From Astropecten irregularis (Eukaryota > Echinodermata > Asteroidea > Paxillosida > Astropectinidae): 64,000 bases of DNA. Position 1 is the stretch's first letter; each line of letters starts with the position of its first letter. Positions 60,701 to 64,000 of this stretch are shown piece after piece. Below the pieces are notes generated by a model. It made no database searches and had not been told where the DNA came from. It worked only from the letters and a program-made list of their open reading frames with translations. Position numbers and translations under genes: made by a program. Location: the NCBI GenBank assembly GCA_963971285.1, contig OZ020250.1, positions 21,170,783 to 21,234,782 on the forward strand. The letters run 5' to 3'.

Positions 60701-62445
60701 TATTGAATAGATGTCACACTCAGTAACTGTTAGATAATTGTGAAATGAAGCATTGTAAGGACACATGACTTACATTTTTCGTGCTTTTACATGTTTTTTT
60801 ATGTCCACGAAACTGAATGTAGCTTGCAACAAAACACAATGTTCTCCAAAAATAATAATGTTTTGCTTCTTTTCAATTCTACGATAGCCAATTAATGCCA
60901 CTGGTAGTATTTATTGTGTGATTGGTTACTTTTTACTGATAAAAAATTATTAGGCACATTACTAATTCGTTGTCACGAAGTATTAATTCGTTATGACTGA
61001 CTTTTAATTCTTTGTCATGAATTATTAATTGTCTTTATTTCTGATGACTGAGTAGGCCTAGGCCTATTAGGGATTTATTTTTAATTAACCATTGATTCTA
61101 CGAGACCCCATTAGTGCCATTGCAAGTATTTGTCAGTATTTTTTTTTTTTTCCGCCATTCGGGAATAACTCGTTGTCATGGACTATTCAATTCACAATAA
61201 CGGATAGATAACTTGAGTTATAATGGATTATTATTATTAATTACTTATTATCTATTATTATTACTGGTTACTAATTTTATACTCATTACCACTAATGACC
61301 TATTCGTCGGGATTGATTGATTCATCAAACAAAACGGTTGAATTAAAAATCGGGTAACAGATAATTAATTCGTTGTTATTATGCTTTTGTGTGTTGTACG
61401 CTTAGGCATAAAAAGTTTAATTTTAGCTTCACGATGACCCTTTGGGCGCACTTTGGTTCCACCTCGTACCATTTAATGGCGGGTCCCATATCTATAATCA
61501 TTGTACCTTGCATTGCCAGATACCAATATAATAATAAGGATAATCTCAAAAGTTCAAGTGCTTTTGGATCGGTGACGTAGGCTAATTATTGTTCCCGAGC
61601 ATGAAATTCCTTATCCTTCCACAGTTCAATTTATTAGCATTTTTTAAAATGAAATTTTAATCCATTTGATATGAGTGCGAGGTGTGGTAATAATTTTTAT
61701 TTTACTGGGGATAGGATTGGGTTTTTGCGGGCAAATATCATACGGCACAAGTCATGATACAAAACTTCATGCATCATTCTTAATTAAATTATTCCAGACT
61801 AGTTCTTGCAGAATATGAGCGTTAAAGGTAGTATCATATTTTGGTGGGAAACCAAAACAGATAATGTTCACAGATTTACCTATAACTTACAGGGTATAAA
61901 TATGGTGATGGTAGAAACAAATCGTTAAAACAGATGACTGTTAGGCCTACTGTATCTTTCTTGATATTTTTGCCCATGAATCTGTATTTCTTTGATAAAA
62001 ACCAAAGTATGATACTACCTTTGATGGAAAAAATTCCACAAGTGCCTACTGTCGTCTGATAAAAATTATTTCCATAATTATGCACGTTCGGCAGAAGCCC
62101 TCGGGCAGTATTTTAACCCCTTACCCCTCATAGGCCTATCACCGTTTTAATTTCTCAGCAATTCTTCAAATTAATGCCAGATCCGGCACCACTATATTAT
62201 TTTCATTGTGAGTATACCTCACAAAATTGTCAAAAATTTATTATTCATTTTGGTTAGGTGTTTCGATACAGAAAAAAGAACTTTCTGCTACAAAATTTAT
62301 TTATTTAGTATTGAGAAATTGTCTGCGGTCCATCGCAGGCCAAAATCAACCACCATGACATTTTCAAAGAGCAAAGAGAACACGTTAGAATATTCTTACC
62401 CGTTCCCAAAAGCAGGCAAAATACAAGAAACTTCAGCCGCATCAT
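21508..62445 (-). CDS. Locus C: complete giant receptor, 18 CTLDs plus one PAN/apple domain, type I membrane protein
   Basis: Sixty coding exons, listed in the domain entries below, run from ATG 62445 to stop TAA 21510-21508. They sum to 8460 nt (2819 residues plus stop), and every junction keeps the frame. Order: signal peptide, CTLD1-5, PAN, CTLD6-18, stalk, membrane span about 2752-2773, tail with FDNVLY at 2795-2800. Known vertebrate relatives have 8 CTLDs (mannose receptor, PLA2R, Endo180) or 10 (DEC-205), plus ricin-type and FNII domains that are absent here. No second signal peptide or membrane span is visible inside, which argues against two merged genes. Role by family: endocytic or adhesive pattern receptor. 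Exon edges are predictions, and alternative splicing of the small linker exons is possible. Confidence 0.83.
22170..22423. repeat. MITE, TGCTAAGC type
   Basis: GTCAATTTCACGGCCCTGCT on the left, complementary AGGTCCATGAAATTGGCCC on the right, with TTTGCTAAC/GTGCTAAGCAA motifs. Relatives at 43890-44143, 58023-58168 and fragment 36365-36446. Confidence 0.7.
22564..23396 (-). CDS. Locus C two stalk linker exons
   Basis: Exons 23396-23367 (30 nt) and 22602-22564 (39 nt), both phase 1-1 with good splice sites. They encode a Pro/Thr/Gly-rich stalk (NSPPPDRTT, then APPVTGGKRVGG) before the membrane span. Either could be skipped without a frame change. Confidence 0.65.
22745..22930. repeat. MITE copy, 18660-18818 family
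   Basis: GGTTTGCGGTGACACCATGG, GAGAAGAACCGGTGGTATTA and GGGTGACTGGTTGCCTGACTT; right terminal repeat missing. Confidence 0.7.
23598..24438 (-). CDS. Locus C CTLD18
   Basis: Exons 24438-24191 (1-0) and 23763-23598 (0-1); residues about 2585-2722. Landmarks are CSQDGYFRYSEVCYKVY, SFKDAKAACEKDG, AWIGLAKD, NWDDGEPSGGG and RWDAVAC. EPS for EPN and WDA for WND make sugar binding unlikely. Confidence 0.83.
24536..24624. repeat. Hairpin repeat (GATCCTGCTAGGATC family)
   Basis: Near-symmetrical arms around TTTATCAAAGGCTTTGAGAAA. The family tail (complement of GAGCAGTTTGCAGCAG) lies on the left at 24475-24496. Confidence 0.75.
24881..26186 (-). CDS. Locus C CTLD17
   Basis: Exons 26186-26031 (1-1), 25672-25530 (1-0), 25010-24881 (0-1); residues about 2442-2584. 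Landmarks are CEKGWLRMDNWCYKGF, NVQSLLEAMF, AWIGLNKR, HWDTNAPDD and GMWKNAPC. Sugar motif absent. Same phase pattern as CTLD10 and CTLD14, but the domain type expected before it is missing. Confidence 0.82.
25057..25262. repeat. TTAA-flanked MITE inserted into a TTAAGC-type MITE
   Basis: A stub GGGGCCAATTTCATAGAGCT runs directly into TTAAAGGAAGTATCATACTT at 25080, so the newer element used the TTAA of the older one's GCTTAAGC. The right ends of both are lost. Confidence 0.7.
25375..25470 (-). repeat. tRNA-like SINE, second family (minus strand)
   Basis: The complement of GGGATTCGAACCCATGAC forms a B box, next to a GCTGGCTCAGGTG block shared with 46735-46860 and 42330-42425. Confidence 0.6.
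26581..26592 (-). CDS. Locus C candidate 12-nt microexon
   Basis: Twelve bases between an acceptor (GCACAG) and a strong GTAAGT donor, phase 1-1, encoding about four residues (F/A/Y/A) between CTLD16 and CTLD17. It sits where other blocks carry a linker exon. Skipping it keeps the frame, so it may be optional or not real. Confidence 0.42.
26840..27115. repeat. SINE fragments, mixed
   Basis: B-box-like GGGTTCAAATCCCACTC at 26928, then a block (CGTTTGGCAGTCAGAAGCCA to CAACCTGAGAAACAGTATGG) that is the complement of the 5' part of the SINEs at 45925 and 48325. Confidence 0.6.
27147..27268. repeat. Short MITE with 15-bp perfect inverted ends
   Basis: GGGCCTGTTTGTTTC at the left and GAAACAAACAGGCCC at the right, same family as 1476-1602. 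It ends about 38 bp from exon 27491-27306. Confidence 0.75.
27306..28402 (-). CDS. Locus C CTLD16
   Basis: Exons 28402-28142 (1-1) and 27491-27306 (1-1); residues about 2289-2437. Landmarks are CSDGWVPYGDSCYMF, RLVSIHSKAENAFV, WMDLTRNET, LWNDGHPLDYTNW and MMPNAYGKW. It shares the last four elements with the last CTLD of locus A. Sugar motif absent. Confidence 0.83.
27780..27965. repeat. Fold-back SINE pair fragments
   Basis: Minus-oriented tail and B box at 27800-27850, then a plus-oriented part with GCTGGTTCGAATCCCACTCC at about 27905. Confidence 0.7.
28600..29511 (-). CDS. Locus C CTLD15
   Basis: Exons 29511-29264 (1-0) and 28771-28600 (0-1); residues about 2149-2288. Landmarks are CFKMNSVRMTFDDA, AWIGFRADE, TYTNWSPFNPTSKGNC and CRMTSS. 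Closest relative here is the penultimate CTLD of locus A, with shared PNL..PP, RMTFDDA/RLTFDDA, AYIIANMLYA/AFIIANLLYA and TYTNWSPF. Confidence 0.83.
28858..28950. repeat. Fragment of the CTAGCCCCC/AATATTGG element
   Basis: GGCGTGGTTCTAGAGCCAAT and the complement of the 37132-37557 interior; only one tandem unit remains. Confidence 0.5.
29512..30167. other. Locus C introns and exon flank, nothing recognised
   Basis: AT-rich DNA between CTLD14 and CTLD15 exons. No repeat family or exon found. Confidence 0.4.
30168..32076 (-). CDS. Locus C CTLD14
   Basis: Second part of 32076-31816, then 31034-30886 (1-0) and 30273-30168 (0-1). A Pro-rich linker (VVPPPPPATG) leads to CPKDWVKIETGCYRI, SIHDQGVQ, MWIGLRGG, LNQPGFF and GRWDDISC. 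The donor at 31815 is GTCAGT rather than GTAAGT. Confidence 0.8.
30360..30735 (+). repeat. tRNA-derived SINE split by a TTAAGC-type MITE
   Basis: SINE 5' part (GGCTTCTGACTGCCAAACGA) ends at GGGCT near 30440; the MITE occupies 30441-30636; the SINE resumes at TTGGATAGTTCAGTTGGTAG with B box CTGGTTCGAATCCCACTTC and the usual tail. Confidence 0.8.
31093..31331. repeat. MITE copy of the 3060-3276 family
   Basis: GCATTTACGAAACGGAGGCT at the left, complement CATTTCGTAAACGCC at the right, with expanded GAGGCT/GGCTCA runs near the ends. Confidence 0.78.
31377..31551. repeat. Palindromic element (CGATTCACAATA type)
   Basis: GGGAGATTCACAATAATGTG on the left, complement on the right (GTACATTATTTGGAATCGCC), inner TTGGCAAATTACAA/TTGTAATTGGCCAA. 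A second copy lies at 48100-48281. Confidence 0.65.
31816..34504 (-). CDS. Locus C linker exon and CTLD13
   Basis: Linker 34504-34472 (33 nt), then exons 33919-33750 (1-0), 33353-33280 (0-2), 32681-32587 (2-1) and the start of 32076-31816. Landmarks are CPTGSDDWKLDVMYCYL, YWIGYSK, DGQPND and GTWEDSNC. First domain of the second complete block, with the same phases as CTLD9 and locus B CTLD4. Confidence 0.8.
32251..32358. repeat. Hairpin repeat (GATCCTGCTAGGATC family)
   Basis: Left arm TAGGAGAGCCCGACG..., right arm GTCAGGCCCTCCTA, then the GAGCAGTTTGCAGCAG tail to about 32420. Confidence 0.7.
33040..33205 (-). repeat. tRNA-derived SINE, minus strand
   Basis: Complement of GCTGGTTTGAATCCAGCTCC (B box) and of TAGCTCAGTTTGTAAGAGCG (A box), with the CGTTTGGCAGTCAGAAGCCA 5' block. 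Confidence 0.78.
33440..33660. repeat. Degenerate GAGTGGATAT tandem array
   Basis: Repeated GAGTGGATA(T/G)AGCT-like units at irregular spacing within a CTLD13 intron. Confidence 0.55.
34505..35225. other. Locus C intron, nothing recognised
   Basis: No known repeat or exon between the CTLD12/13 linker exon and the MITE at 35226. Confidence 0.4.
35226..35453. repeat. TTAAGC-type MITE
   Basis: GCTGCTTAAGCACAAATAATT to TTGGTGCTTAAGCAGCTCTT, with the family interior TGATCAAACAGGAC. Confidence 0.75.
35557..36268 (-). CDS. Locus C CTLD12
   Basis: Exons 36268-36005 (1-1) and 35724-35557 (1-1); residues about 1709-1852. Landmarks are CDEGWTAFGESCYQV, FYIGIDRTNNG, FVNWADDAD and CEKPK. Sugar ligands absent. 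Last domain of the first complete four-domain block. Confidence 0.82.
36474..37102 (-). CDS. Locus C CTLD11
   Basis: Exons 37102-36858 (1-0) and 36654-36474 (0-1); residues about 1567-1708. Landmarks are CFKTYTDQKRTFEEA, VWIGLQDNE, FSWVDGWPVHYTNW and CKYTT. No EPN/QPD or WND. It is the same type as locus B CTLD2/6 and the penultimate CTLD of locus A. Confidence 0.82.
37132..37557. repeat. Transposon-like element with internal 25-bp tandem array
   Basis: Ends AGGCGCGGTTCTA and AGAACTTCGCCTGG are imperfect inverted repeats. The interior (about 37361-37545) holds seven copies of a 25-bp unit, TCTAGCCCCCCAAAATATTG plus GCTCT. Confidence 0.75.
37853..39612 (-). CDS. Locus C CTLD10
   Basis: Second part of 39612-39331 (1-1), then 38689-38535 (1-0) and 37964-37853 (0-1). 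Landmarks are CATGWKKYGTDCYKMM, SIHNEDVQ, VWIGLSAL, NKPNMPD and GRWNDEDC. WND is intact but EPN has become KPN, so the sugar site is doubtful. Confidence 0.8.
38062..38385. repeat. Hairpin element interrupted by a second element
   Basis: The outer element matches 15442-15588. An inner insertion at about 38159-38334 starts CAGGGATGAGATT and ends AATCCATCCCTG. Confidence 0.65.
39331..41569 (-). CDS. Locus C linker exon and CTLD9
   Basis: Linker 41569-41528 (42 nt, Pro/Thr-rich), then exons 41011-40836 (1-0), 40368-40301 (0-2), 39918-39815 (2-1) and the start of 39612-39331. Landmarks are CPDFPGWKHLAPYCYYF, YWTGLRS, NQPDTKNG and GQWMDVNC. First domain of a complete four-domain repeat block. Confidence 0.8.
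39705..39775 (-). repeat. SINE tail and B-box fragment
   Basis: Complement of GCTGGTTCGAATCACTCTCC and the tail, minus orientation. Confidence 0.65.
40416..40674. repeat. MITE with GTGGCGTAACTAGG ends
   Basis: AGTGGCGTAACTAGG on the left and CCTAGTTACACCGCT on the right; interior with GGGGCGCAAAAA and a complementary AGGGGCGCATTTTT. In the intron between CTLD9 exons. Confidence 0.75.
42049..43226 (-). CDS. Locus C CTLD8 (EPN + WND)
   Basis: Second part of 43226-43015, then 42845-42718 (0-2), 42572-42514 (2-1), 42216-42049 (1-1). Landmarks are CSTGWIGYGSRCFQ, FWIGINDQ, TNWAAGEPND and GKWNDLYC. This is the second complete mannose-type motif set in locus C. Confidence 0.8.
43015..44963 (-). 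CDS. Locus C CTLD7
   Basis: End of exon 44963-44850, then 44293-44175 (0-2), 43797-43649 (2-1) and the first part of 43226-43015 (1-0). Landmarks are WNDRCYQINFYAATW, YYIAFSDSKV, NWAHGQPDN and WTDRDC. QPD is kept and WND has become WTD. A Thr/Pro linker of about 20 residues follows, encoded by the same exon that starts CTLD8. Confidence 0.78.
43890..44143. repeat. MITE, TGCTAAGC type
   Basis: GGGGCCAATTTCACAGATCT to GTGCTAAGCAGGGCCGTG and ATTGGCCCC, with a short GTGTGTGCTA insertion near the right end. Confidence 0.7.
44294..44849. other. Locus C intron, nothing recognised
   Basis: AT-rich sequence between CTLD7 exons; no repeat or exon identified. Confidence 0.4.
44850..46662 (-). CDS. Locus C CTLD6 (EPN + WND)
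   Basis: Exons 46662-46444 (1-1), 45651-45494 (1-0), 44963-44850 (0-0); residues about 812-955. A Pro-rich linker leads to CPKDWVQYNQFCYY, WIGLNDRK, WNSQEPND and FWNDIAC. EPN plus WND predicts a working mannose-type Ca2+ site. The last exon also encodes the Pro/Thr linker and first Cys of CTLD7. Confidence 0.82.
45925..46175 (+). repeat. Full-length tRNA-derived SINE
   Basis: 5' block (GTTTCTCAGGTTGCAGTATT, GGCTTCTGATTGCCAAACGA), A box TAGCTCAGTTTGTGAACGC, B box TTGGTTCAAATCCCACTCC, tail TTCTTTGTTCACTTTTC. Confidence 0.82.
46735..46860 (+). repeat. tRNA-like SINE, second family
   Basis: B box GTGGGTTCGAATCCCACCTG followed by GAGCCAGCATGTGATTTT, GCACGGAGTATGCAGTGCTC and ATCCACGTCGGTGAAGGG. 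The 3' part recurs in complement at 42340-42420. Confidence 0.65.
46989..47240 (-). CDS. Locus C PAN/apple domain exon
   Basis: A single 252-nt exon with phase 1 at both ends (acceptor after 47241, donor GTAAGT at 46988); residues about 728-811. It is not a CTLD: it shows WPSECGQRCLDV, then FYCRSFDYERATRTCYL, the Cys spacing and SFxY/F-x-C pattern of PAN_1/apple domains. PAN modules bind proteins or glycans. The symmetric phase 1-1 exon fits insertion by exon shuffling. PAN subtype is not determined. Confidence 0.72.
47341..49575 (-). CDS. Locus C linker exon and CTLD5 (QPD + WND)
   Basis: Linker 49575-49537 (39 nt), then exons 48899-48726, 48028-47912, 47466-47341 (all 1-1); residues about 576-727. 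Landmarks are CGTGWEYDQKADKCFLF, WMGCNDLG, NWAPGQPDNW and GTWNDQFC. QPD plus WND is the full galactose-type Ca2+ motif set, the only such case in the window. Confidence 0.8.
48100..48281. repeat. Palindromic element (CGATTCACAATA type)
   Basis: TACGGGCGATTCACAA and the complement TTGTGAATCGCCAGTA, with the inner palindrome GACAAACTGCGCAT/ATGCGCAGTTTGTTGAC. Confidence 0.75.
48325..48570 (+). repeat. Full-length tRNA-derived SINE
   Basis: Best-preserved copy: GATAGCTCAGTTGGTTGAGC (A box) and TTGGTTCGAATCCCGCTCC (B box), with 5' and tail blocks as at 45925. Confidence 0.83.
49890..52662 (-). CDS. Locus C linker exon and CTLD4
   Basis: Linker 52662-52630 (33 nt), then exons 51780-51619 (1-1), 51096-51008 (1-0), 50028-49890 (0-1); residues about 435-575. 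Landmarks are CDGPGWDLHKDFCYEI, SIHDDDVQSF, WMGLND, QPGSDDC and WTAKAC. There is no intact sugar site. Introns hold a TTAA-flanked MITE and a CAGGGCTC-ended element. Confidence 0.78.
50211..50575. repeat. TTAA-flanked MITE, full length
   Basis: TTAAAGGTAGTATCATAATTT to CAAAGTATGATAGTACCTTTAA, about 365 bp with TTAA at both ends. TTAA duplications are typical of piggyBac-type elements; the class is inferred. Confidence 0.8.
50687..50944. repeat. MITE with CAGGGCTC ends
   Basis: CAGGGCTCAAATTTCG and CGAGCCCTG are inverted ends. ATGAG flanks both sides (possible 5-bp duplication). The interior repeats CTAGACC(T/G) motifs. Confidence 0.72.
51215..51330 (+). repeat. SINE 3' part
   Basis: GCTGGTTCGAATCCCGCTCC and the tail with CACTTTTCAATGACTTCAG. 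Confidence 0.7.
52070..52355 (-). repeat. SINE-like repeat with conserved core
   Basis: Complement reads GGGTTCGATCCCG (B box), then CTCCGGGTTCTCCGGTTTTC. The latter resembles the conserved core of widely distributed animal SINEs; exact family not determined. Confidence 0.55.
52424..52520 (+). repeat. tRNA-like fragment (SINE head)
   Basis: GTTATCAGTTCAAATCCCAAC resembles a B box; no cloverleaf could be drawn, so it is not called a tRNA. Confidence 0.4.
52778..52880 (+). repeat. SINE 3' part
   Basis: GGAGGTCGCTGGTTCGAATC and the TTTGTTCACCTTTCAATGAC tail. Confidence 0.75.
52962..53300. repeat. MITE with about 32-bp inverted ends
   Basis: Left AGGCCTAAAAAAAAAAATTG then TTGTGTTGCCCTCA; right is the complement, differing in A-run length. 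The inner GGTCGGTCGGTCG block is also mirrored. Confidence 0.8.
53425..55195 (-). CDS. Locus C CTLD3 (four exons)
   Basis: Exons 55195-55066 (1-2), 54672-54590 (2-1), 54018-53893 (1-1), 53499-53425 (1-1); residues about 297-434. Landmarks are CPQGWHLLNGNCLQV, FIGLSD, FLWTDGSS and WLAGDC. Its intron pattern is unlike every other CTLD here, and the sugar motif is absent. Confidence 0.75.
53629..53876. repeat. TTAAGC-type MITE
   Basis: GGGGCCAATTTCATAGAGCT to GCTTAAGCAGCTCTATGGAA; ends about 17 bp from exon 54018-53893. Confidence 0.78.
54089..54465. repeat. TTAA-flanked MITE, full length
   Basis: TTAAAGGTACTATCATACTT to ATGATATACCTTTAA. Confidence 0.75.
55237..55550. repeat. hAT-like non-autonomous element with 8-bp target duplication
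   Basis: Perfect 14-bp ends CAGGGTTCTAGCCA and TGGCTAGAACCCTG, flanked on both sides by GTCACAGT. No coding capacity. The GC-rich interior differs from its surroundings. Confidence 0.85.
55835..55995. repeat. Fold-back SINE pair fragments
   Basis: Minus copy (GGAGCGGGATTTGAACCAGC) followed by plus copy (CCTGGTTTGAATCCCGCTCC), joined through a short spacer. Confidence 0.7.
56137..57956 (-). CDS. Locus C CTLD2
   Basis: Exons 57956-57742 (1-0), 57085-56988 (0-2), 56240-56137 (2-1); residues about 158-296. Landmarks are CDESSGWRSHDGKCYQF, YWIGLQ, NQPNN and GDWTIKNC. The WND equivalent is lost. Confidence 0.8.
56411..56781. repeat. Diverged TTAA-family MITE
   Basis: Interior TTTTTGTCAAGGAAATG and right end AAAGTATGATAGCACCTTTAA; left end degraded. 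Confidence 0.65.
57086..57741. other. Locus C intron, unclassified
   Basis: Between CTLD2 exons. A 57465-57640 stretch with several CCCAGGG/CCCGGGG motifs may be an old repeat, but no ends were found. Confidence 0.35.
58023..58168. repeat. MITE, TGCTAAGC type, near-palindromic
   Basis: GCGCTGCTTAGCACAAAAATT and its complement TTTGTGCTTAGCAGCTCC; short internal loop. Confidence 0.7.
58310..58600. repeat. SINE pair, minus copy then plus copy
   Basis: Minus copy with the complement of an A box (TACCAACTGAGATACCTAG) and the CGTTTGGCAGTCAGAA block, then plus B box GCAGGTTCGAATCCCGCTCC and tail. Confidence 0.78.
58784..60316 (-). CDS. Locus C CTLD1
   Basis: Exons 60316-60153 (1-0), 59526-59405 (0-2), 58923-58784 (2-1); residues about 16-157. 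Landmarks are CGGSWQQLNNKCFL, YWVGL, GPGEPNNGG and GLWDDEEC. EPN with WDD suggests a mannose-type site lacking the Asn ligand. The first donor (GTTAGT at 60152) touches the poly-A tail of a SINE. Confidence 0.8.
58971..59140. repeat. MITE (3060 family) cut by the hairpin repeat
   Basis: GGCATTTACGAAACGGAGGC starts the 3060-family element, which stops at 59065 where GATCCTGCTAGGATCAAAAC of the other family begins. Confidence 0.6.
59911..60145 (+). repeat. tRNA-derived SINE with oligo-T end, abutting a locus C exon
   Basis: A-box-like GTGGCCTAGTGGTCTAGCAT, B-box-like GTTTAAATCCAGCC, then GGGGTAAAATGGGTACC and a T run at 60131-60144. The locus C donor is at 60152. Confidence 0.75.
60524..60582. 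repeat. Short hairpin
   Basis: TTTGGGGGTCGACGGT and its exact complement ACCGTCGACCCCCAAA around GGTCTAGGATCGAATCCCG-like loop sequence. Confidence 0.7.
60583..62399. other. Locus C intron 1, mostly unclassified AT-rich DNA
   Basis: About 2 kb between the signal-peptide exon and CTLD1. It holds a TTAA-family MITE at 61822-62024 (TTAAAGGTAGTATCATATTT to AAGTATGATACTACCTTTGA, internally deleted) and AT/TTA-rich simple sequence at 61220-61275. No exon seen. Confidence 0.55.
62400..62445 (-). CDS. Locus C exon 1: signal peptide
   Basis: Encodes MMRLKFLVFCLLLGT and ends in phase 1 at a GTAAGA donor. Two adjacent ATGs (62445 and 62442) are both in frame. The joined sequence continues AVAQTGGLKCGG, a plausible cleavage region. 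No clear TATA box was seen upstream. Confidence 0.75.
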
Positions 62446-63720
62446 GGCGCCTCCAAGTAAATGGTCAGTTTGTTGACCGCTTTGTAAGAGGAAAACTCGT
62501 CCAGGATCAAACTGATCCCTGTGTGTGTCTTCCAGCTAGAGACTGACCGATCAAGGGGTGTGAACTTATGCTGCCGGTTACCCACACCGGAATGGACCGT
62601 CCTAAGCTAGTGATGAGTTTGTAACTTTACACAGTTTACAAATCCCACCAGGCTGTTAATATTTAATCTTCACTGCTGGGAGGATGGTACGAACTTCACC
62701 AGACTTCGTCAAAGTCAATGACAAACAATTTCATAAAAAAAACCCATACGTACTACAGGTACTTAATTGTTCAATATCAAGTAATTTATTTACATTCCGC
62801 AGTGTGGTTATATTTGCATGGAGGCCGACATCGTTATCCTCGCTTATTCATTGGTCAGAAAAGTTTGACATAATGAGCTAGATTATCAGAGTTAGTTGGG
62901 AGCTGGTACAGCTTTGGGTAAAGATCACCATTTTTGATAACACTCAGTTCTAATTTTAGGCGTACCAAAGGTCACACATAGGTACATTTGTGATAGTTTT
63001 ATTGGAATTGGAGCAAAAGCGTGCAGGCCTATGAAATTCTCCTAACCAACAATGGTACAAAGGTCTCATTATTAATTAATTTTTTATTAAAATAATGAAA
63101 AATTAGTTTAGGCGCTTCGGTTAACAAGTGCATGGGATCGTTCCCTGAACCAAAACTGCCAATGACATTAGTTTTGATGTTTGCTTTCCAAAAAAAATAA
63201 CGTTCAGAATAATTAAAGGATTAACTGGATTATTAAAGGTACAGTACAGGATTGGTTATACCCAAACTTTACACAGATTCACTTTCATGGTATGAAGATG
63301 GTGCTGCCGGGTAGAAAAATGGCGTTAAAGTATTTTCCCCTGAAATGGTGTATTATCCAGAAATGAGTCAAACAAAGACCGAAAATAGTTTTAATCTCGG
63401 CACAAGATCAAAACCATTCTTTATGTTTTTATATAAAAAAATTAGTCGGGTTTTCACTTATTCTCGTGACTCAATTATCTCCGATTGAGATGAAATGTTT
63501 ACAGGTTTATTATTTTATGTACATAAAATTATTCGATCGTGAGTGATATTGTGAGTGATATTCTGTGACCTTTACCAATCATGTATTATACCTTTAAATT
63601 GATCGCTTGAAAACGAAAAAGAAAACAAAAGTTGAAAAGAATGCATTCAATAAAGGGCCTTAGTTGTACCAATGAGCGCGGTCCAGTCGGCAGCATCGTC
63701 AACAGAGGGCGGTAGTCAAA
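62446..63720. promoter_or_regulatory. Divergent intergenic region between loci C and D
   Basis: About 1.3 kb separates the two opposite ATGs, so both promoters should lie here. No clear TATA box was seen for either. A TTAA-family MITE (TTAAAGGTACAGTACAGGAT to ATTATACCTTTAA) occupies 63233-63597, about 125 bp before the locus D ATG. Confidence 0.5.
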
Positions 63721-63843
63721 ATGGCTGACAAGGCAGACGACACTGTGGATGCACCGAAGTTGTCTGATATTTTTGAGGATTCCTGGCGATCGCAGCAAGA
63801 TCTGGAGACCTCCAATGAAGCGACCAATTCACAAACATTTCAG
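63721..63843 (+). CDS. Locus D: probable first coding exon of an unrecognised gene (partial)
   Basis: ATG at 63721 in good context (A at -3, G at +4) opens 41 codons, starting MADKADDTVDAPKLSDIFED, to a CAG/GTGACC donor at 63843/63844, phase 0. The peptide is acidic and hydrophilic, with no signal peptide or recognised domain, so a cytosolic or nuclear protein is more likely than another receptor. Upstream sequence is more GC-rich than its surroundings. The frame stays open past the donor to 63945, but with no protein-like composition. Rest of gene lies right of the window. Function unknown. Confidence 0.5.
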
Positions 63844-64000
63844 GTGACCTTATGTGATCGTAATTTTGGATTTGGAGTCCAATATAGCCTGAATTTTAGG
63901 TGTCAAATAACGCCTAGTTTTGGCAGTTTCAGTTGTACACATTGACATTGGCATTGCAGTATACAGTGCATGATGTATGATCATGATGTACACACAGTAC

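Noticed and set aside
21508..62445. Splitting locus C into two or three genes
   Set aside because: No internal signal peptide, membrane span, poly(A)/promoter pair or phase break was found; all 59 junctions keep the frame.

Overview
The window is animal nuclear DNA. Its genes are split into many short exons with GT-AG introns, and the introns are packed with short inverted-repeat elements and tRNA-derived SINEs. The coding content is almost entirely C-type lectin-like domains (CTLDs) arranged as in the macrophage mannose receptor family. The very large CTLD arrays, an inserted PAN/apple domain and the repeat families suggest an invertebrate deuterostome, most likely an echinoderm such as a sea star. 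That placement is inference from gene content and repeat style, not a measured match.

Layout. (1) Positions 167-3873, + strand: the 3' end of a CTLD receptor (locus A), with its last two CTLDs, a membrane span and a tail carrying FDNVLY; upstream exons lie outside the window. (2) About 5222-6485: a 197-bp tandem satellite between two convergent genes. (3) 19538-6545, - strand: a complete gene (locus B) of 20 coding exons, giving signal peptide, 7 CTLDs, membrane span and short tail (1106 aa by my splice model). (4) 62445-21508, - strand: a complete giant gene (locus C) of 60 coding exons, giving signal peptide, 18 CTLDs, one PAN/apple domain, membrane span and a tail with FDNVLY (2819 aa). 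(5) 63721-63843, + strand: the probable first coding exon of an unrelated, unrecognised gene (locus D), divergent from locus C.

Every intron between domains is phase 1, and all exon phases agree from start codon to stop in loci B and C. This is the main support for the models. Intron phases also show that a block of four CTLDs, usually preceded by a tiny linker exon, was duplicated as a unit: once complete and once truncated in locus B, twice complete and once partial in locus C. Locus A ends with the same last two domain types and the same tail motif as locus C, so it is a related, inverted paralogue.

Function (inferred from the family): cell-surface endocytic or adhesive pattern receptors. 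FDNVLY fits the FxNxxY internalisation signal of the mannose receptor (FENTLY in mammals); locus B lacks it. Complete Ca2+/sugar motifs (EPN or QPD plus WND) occur only in CTLDs 5, 6 and 8 of locus C, on both sides of the PAN domain; most other CTLDs look degenerate for sugar binding. The introns hold SINEs, TTAA-flanked MITEs, TTAAGC-type MITEs, a hAT-like element with an intact 8-bp target duplication, and several nested insertions.
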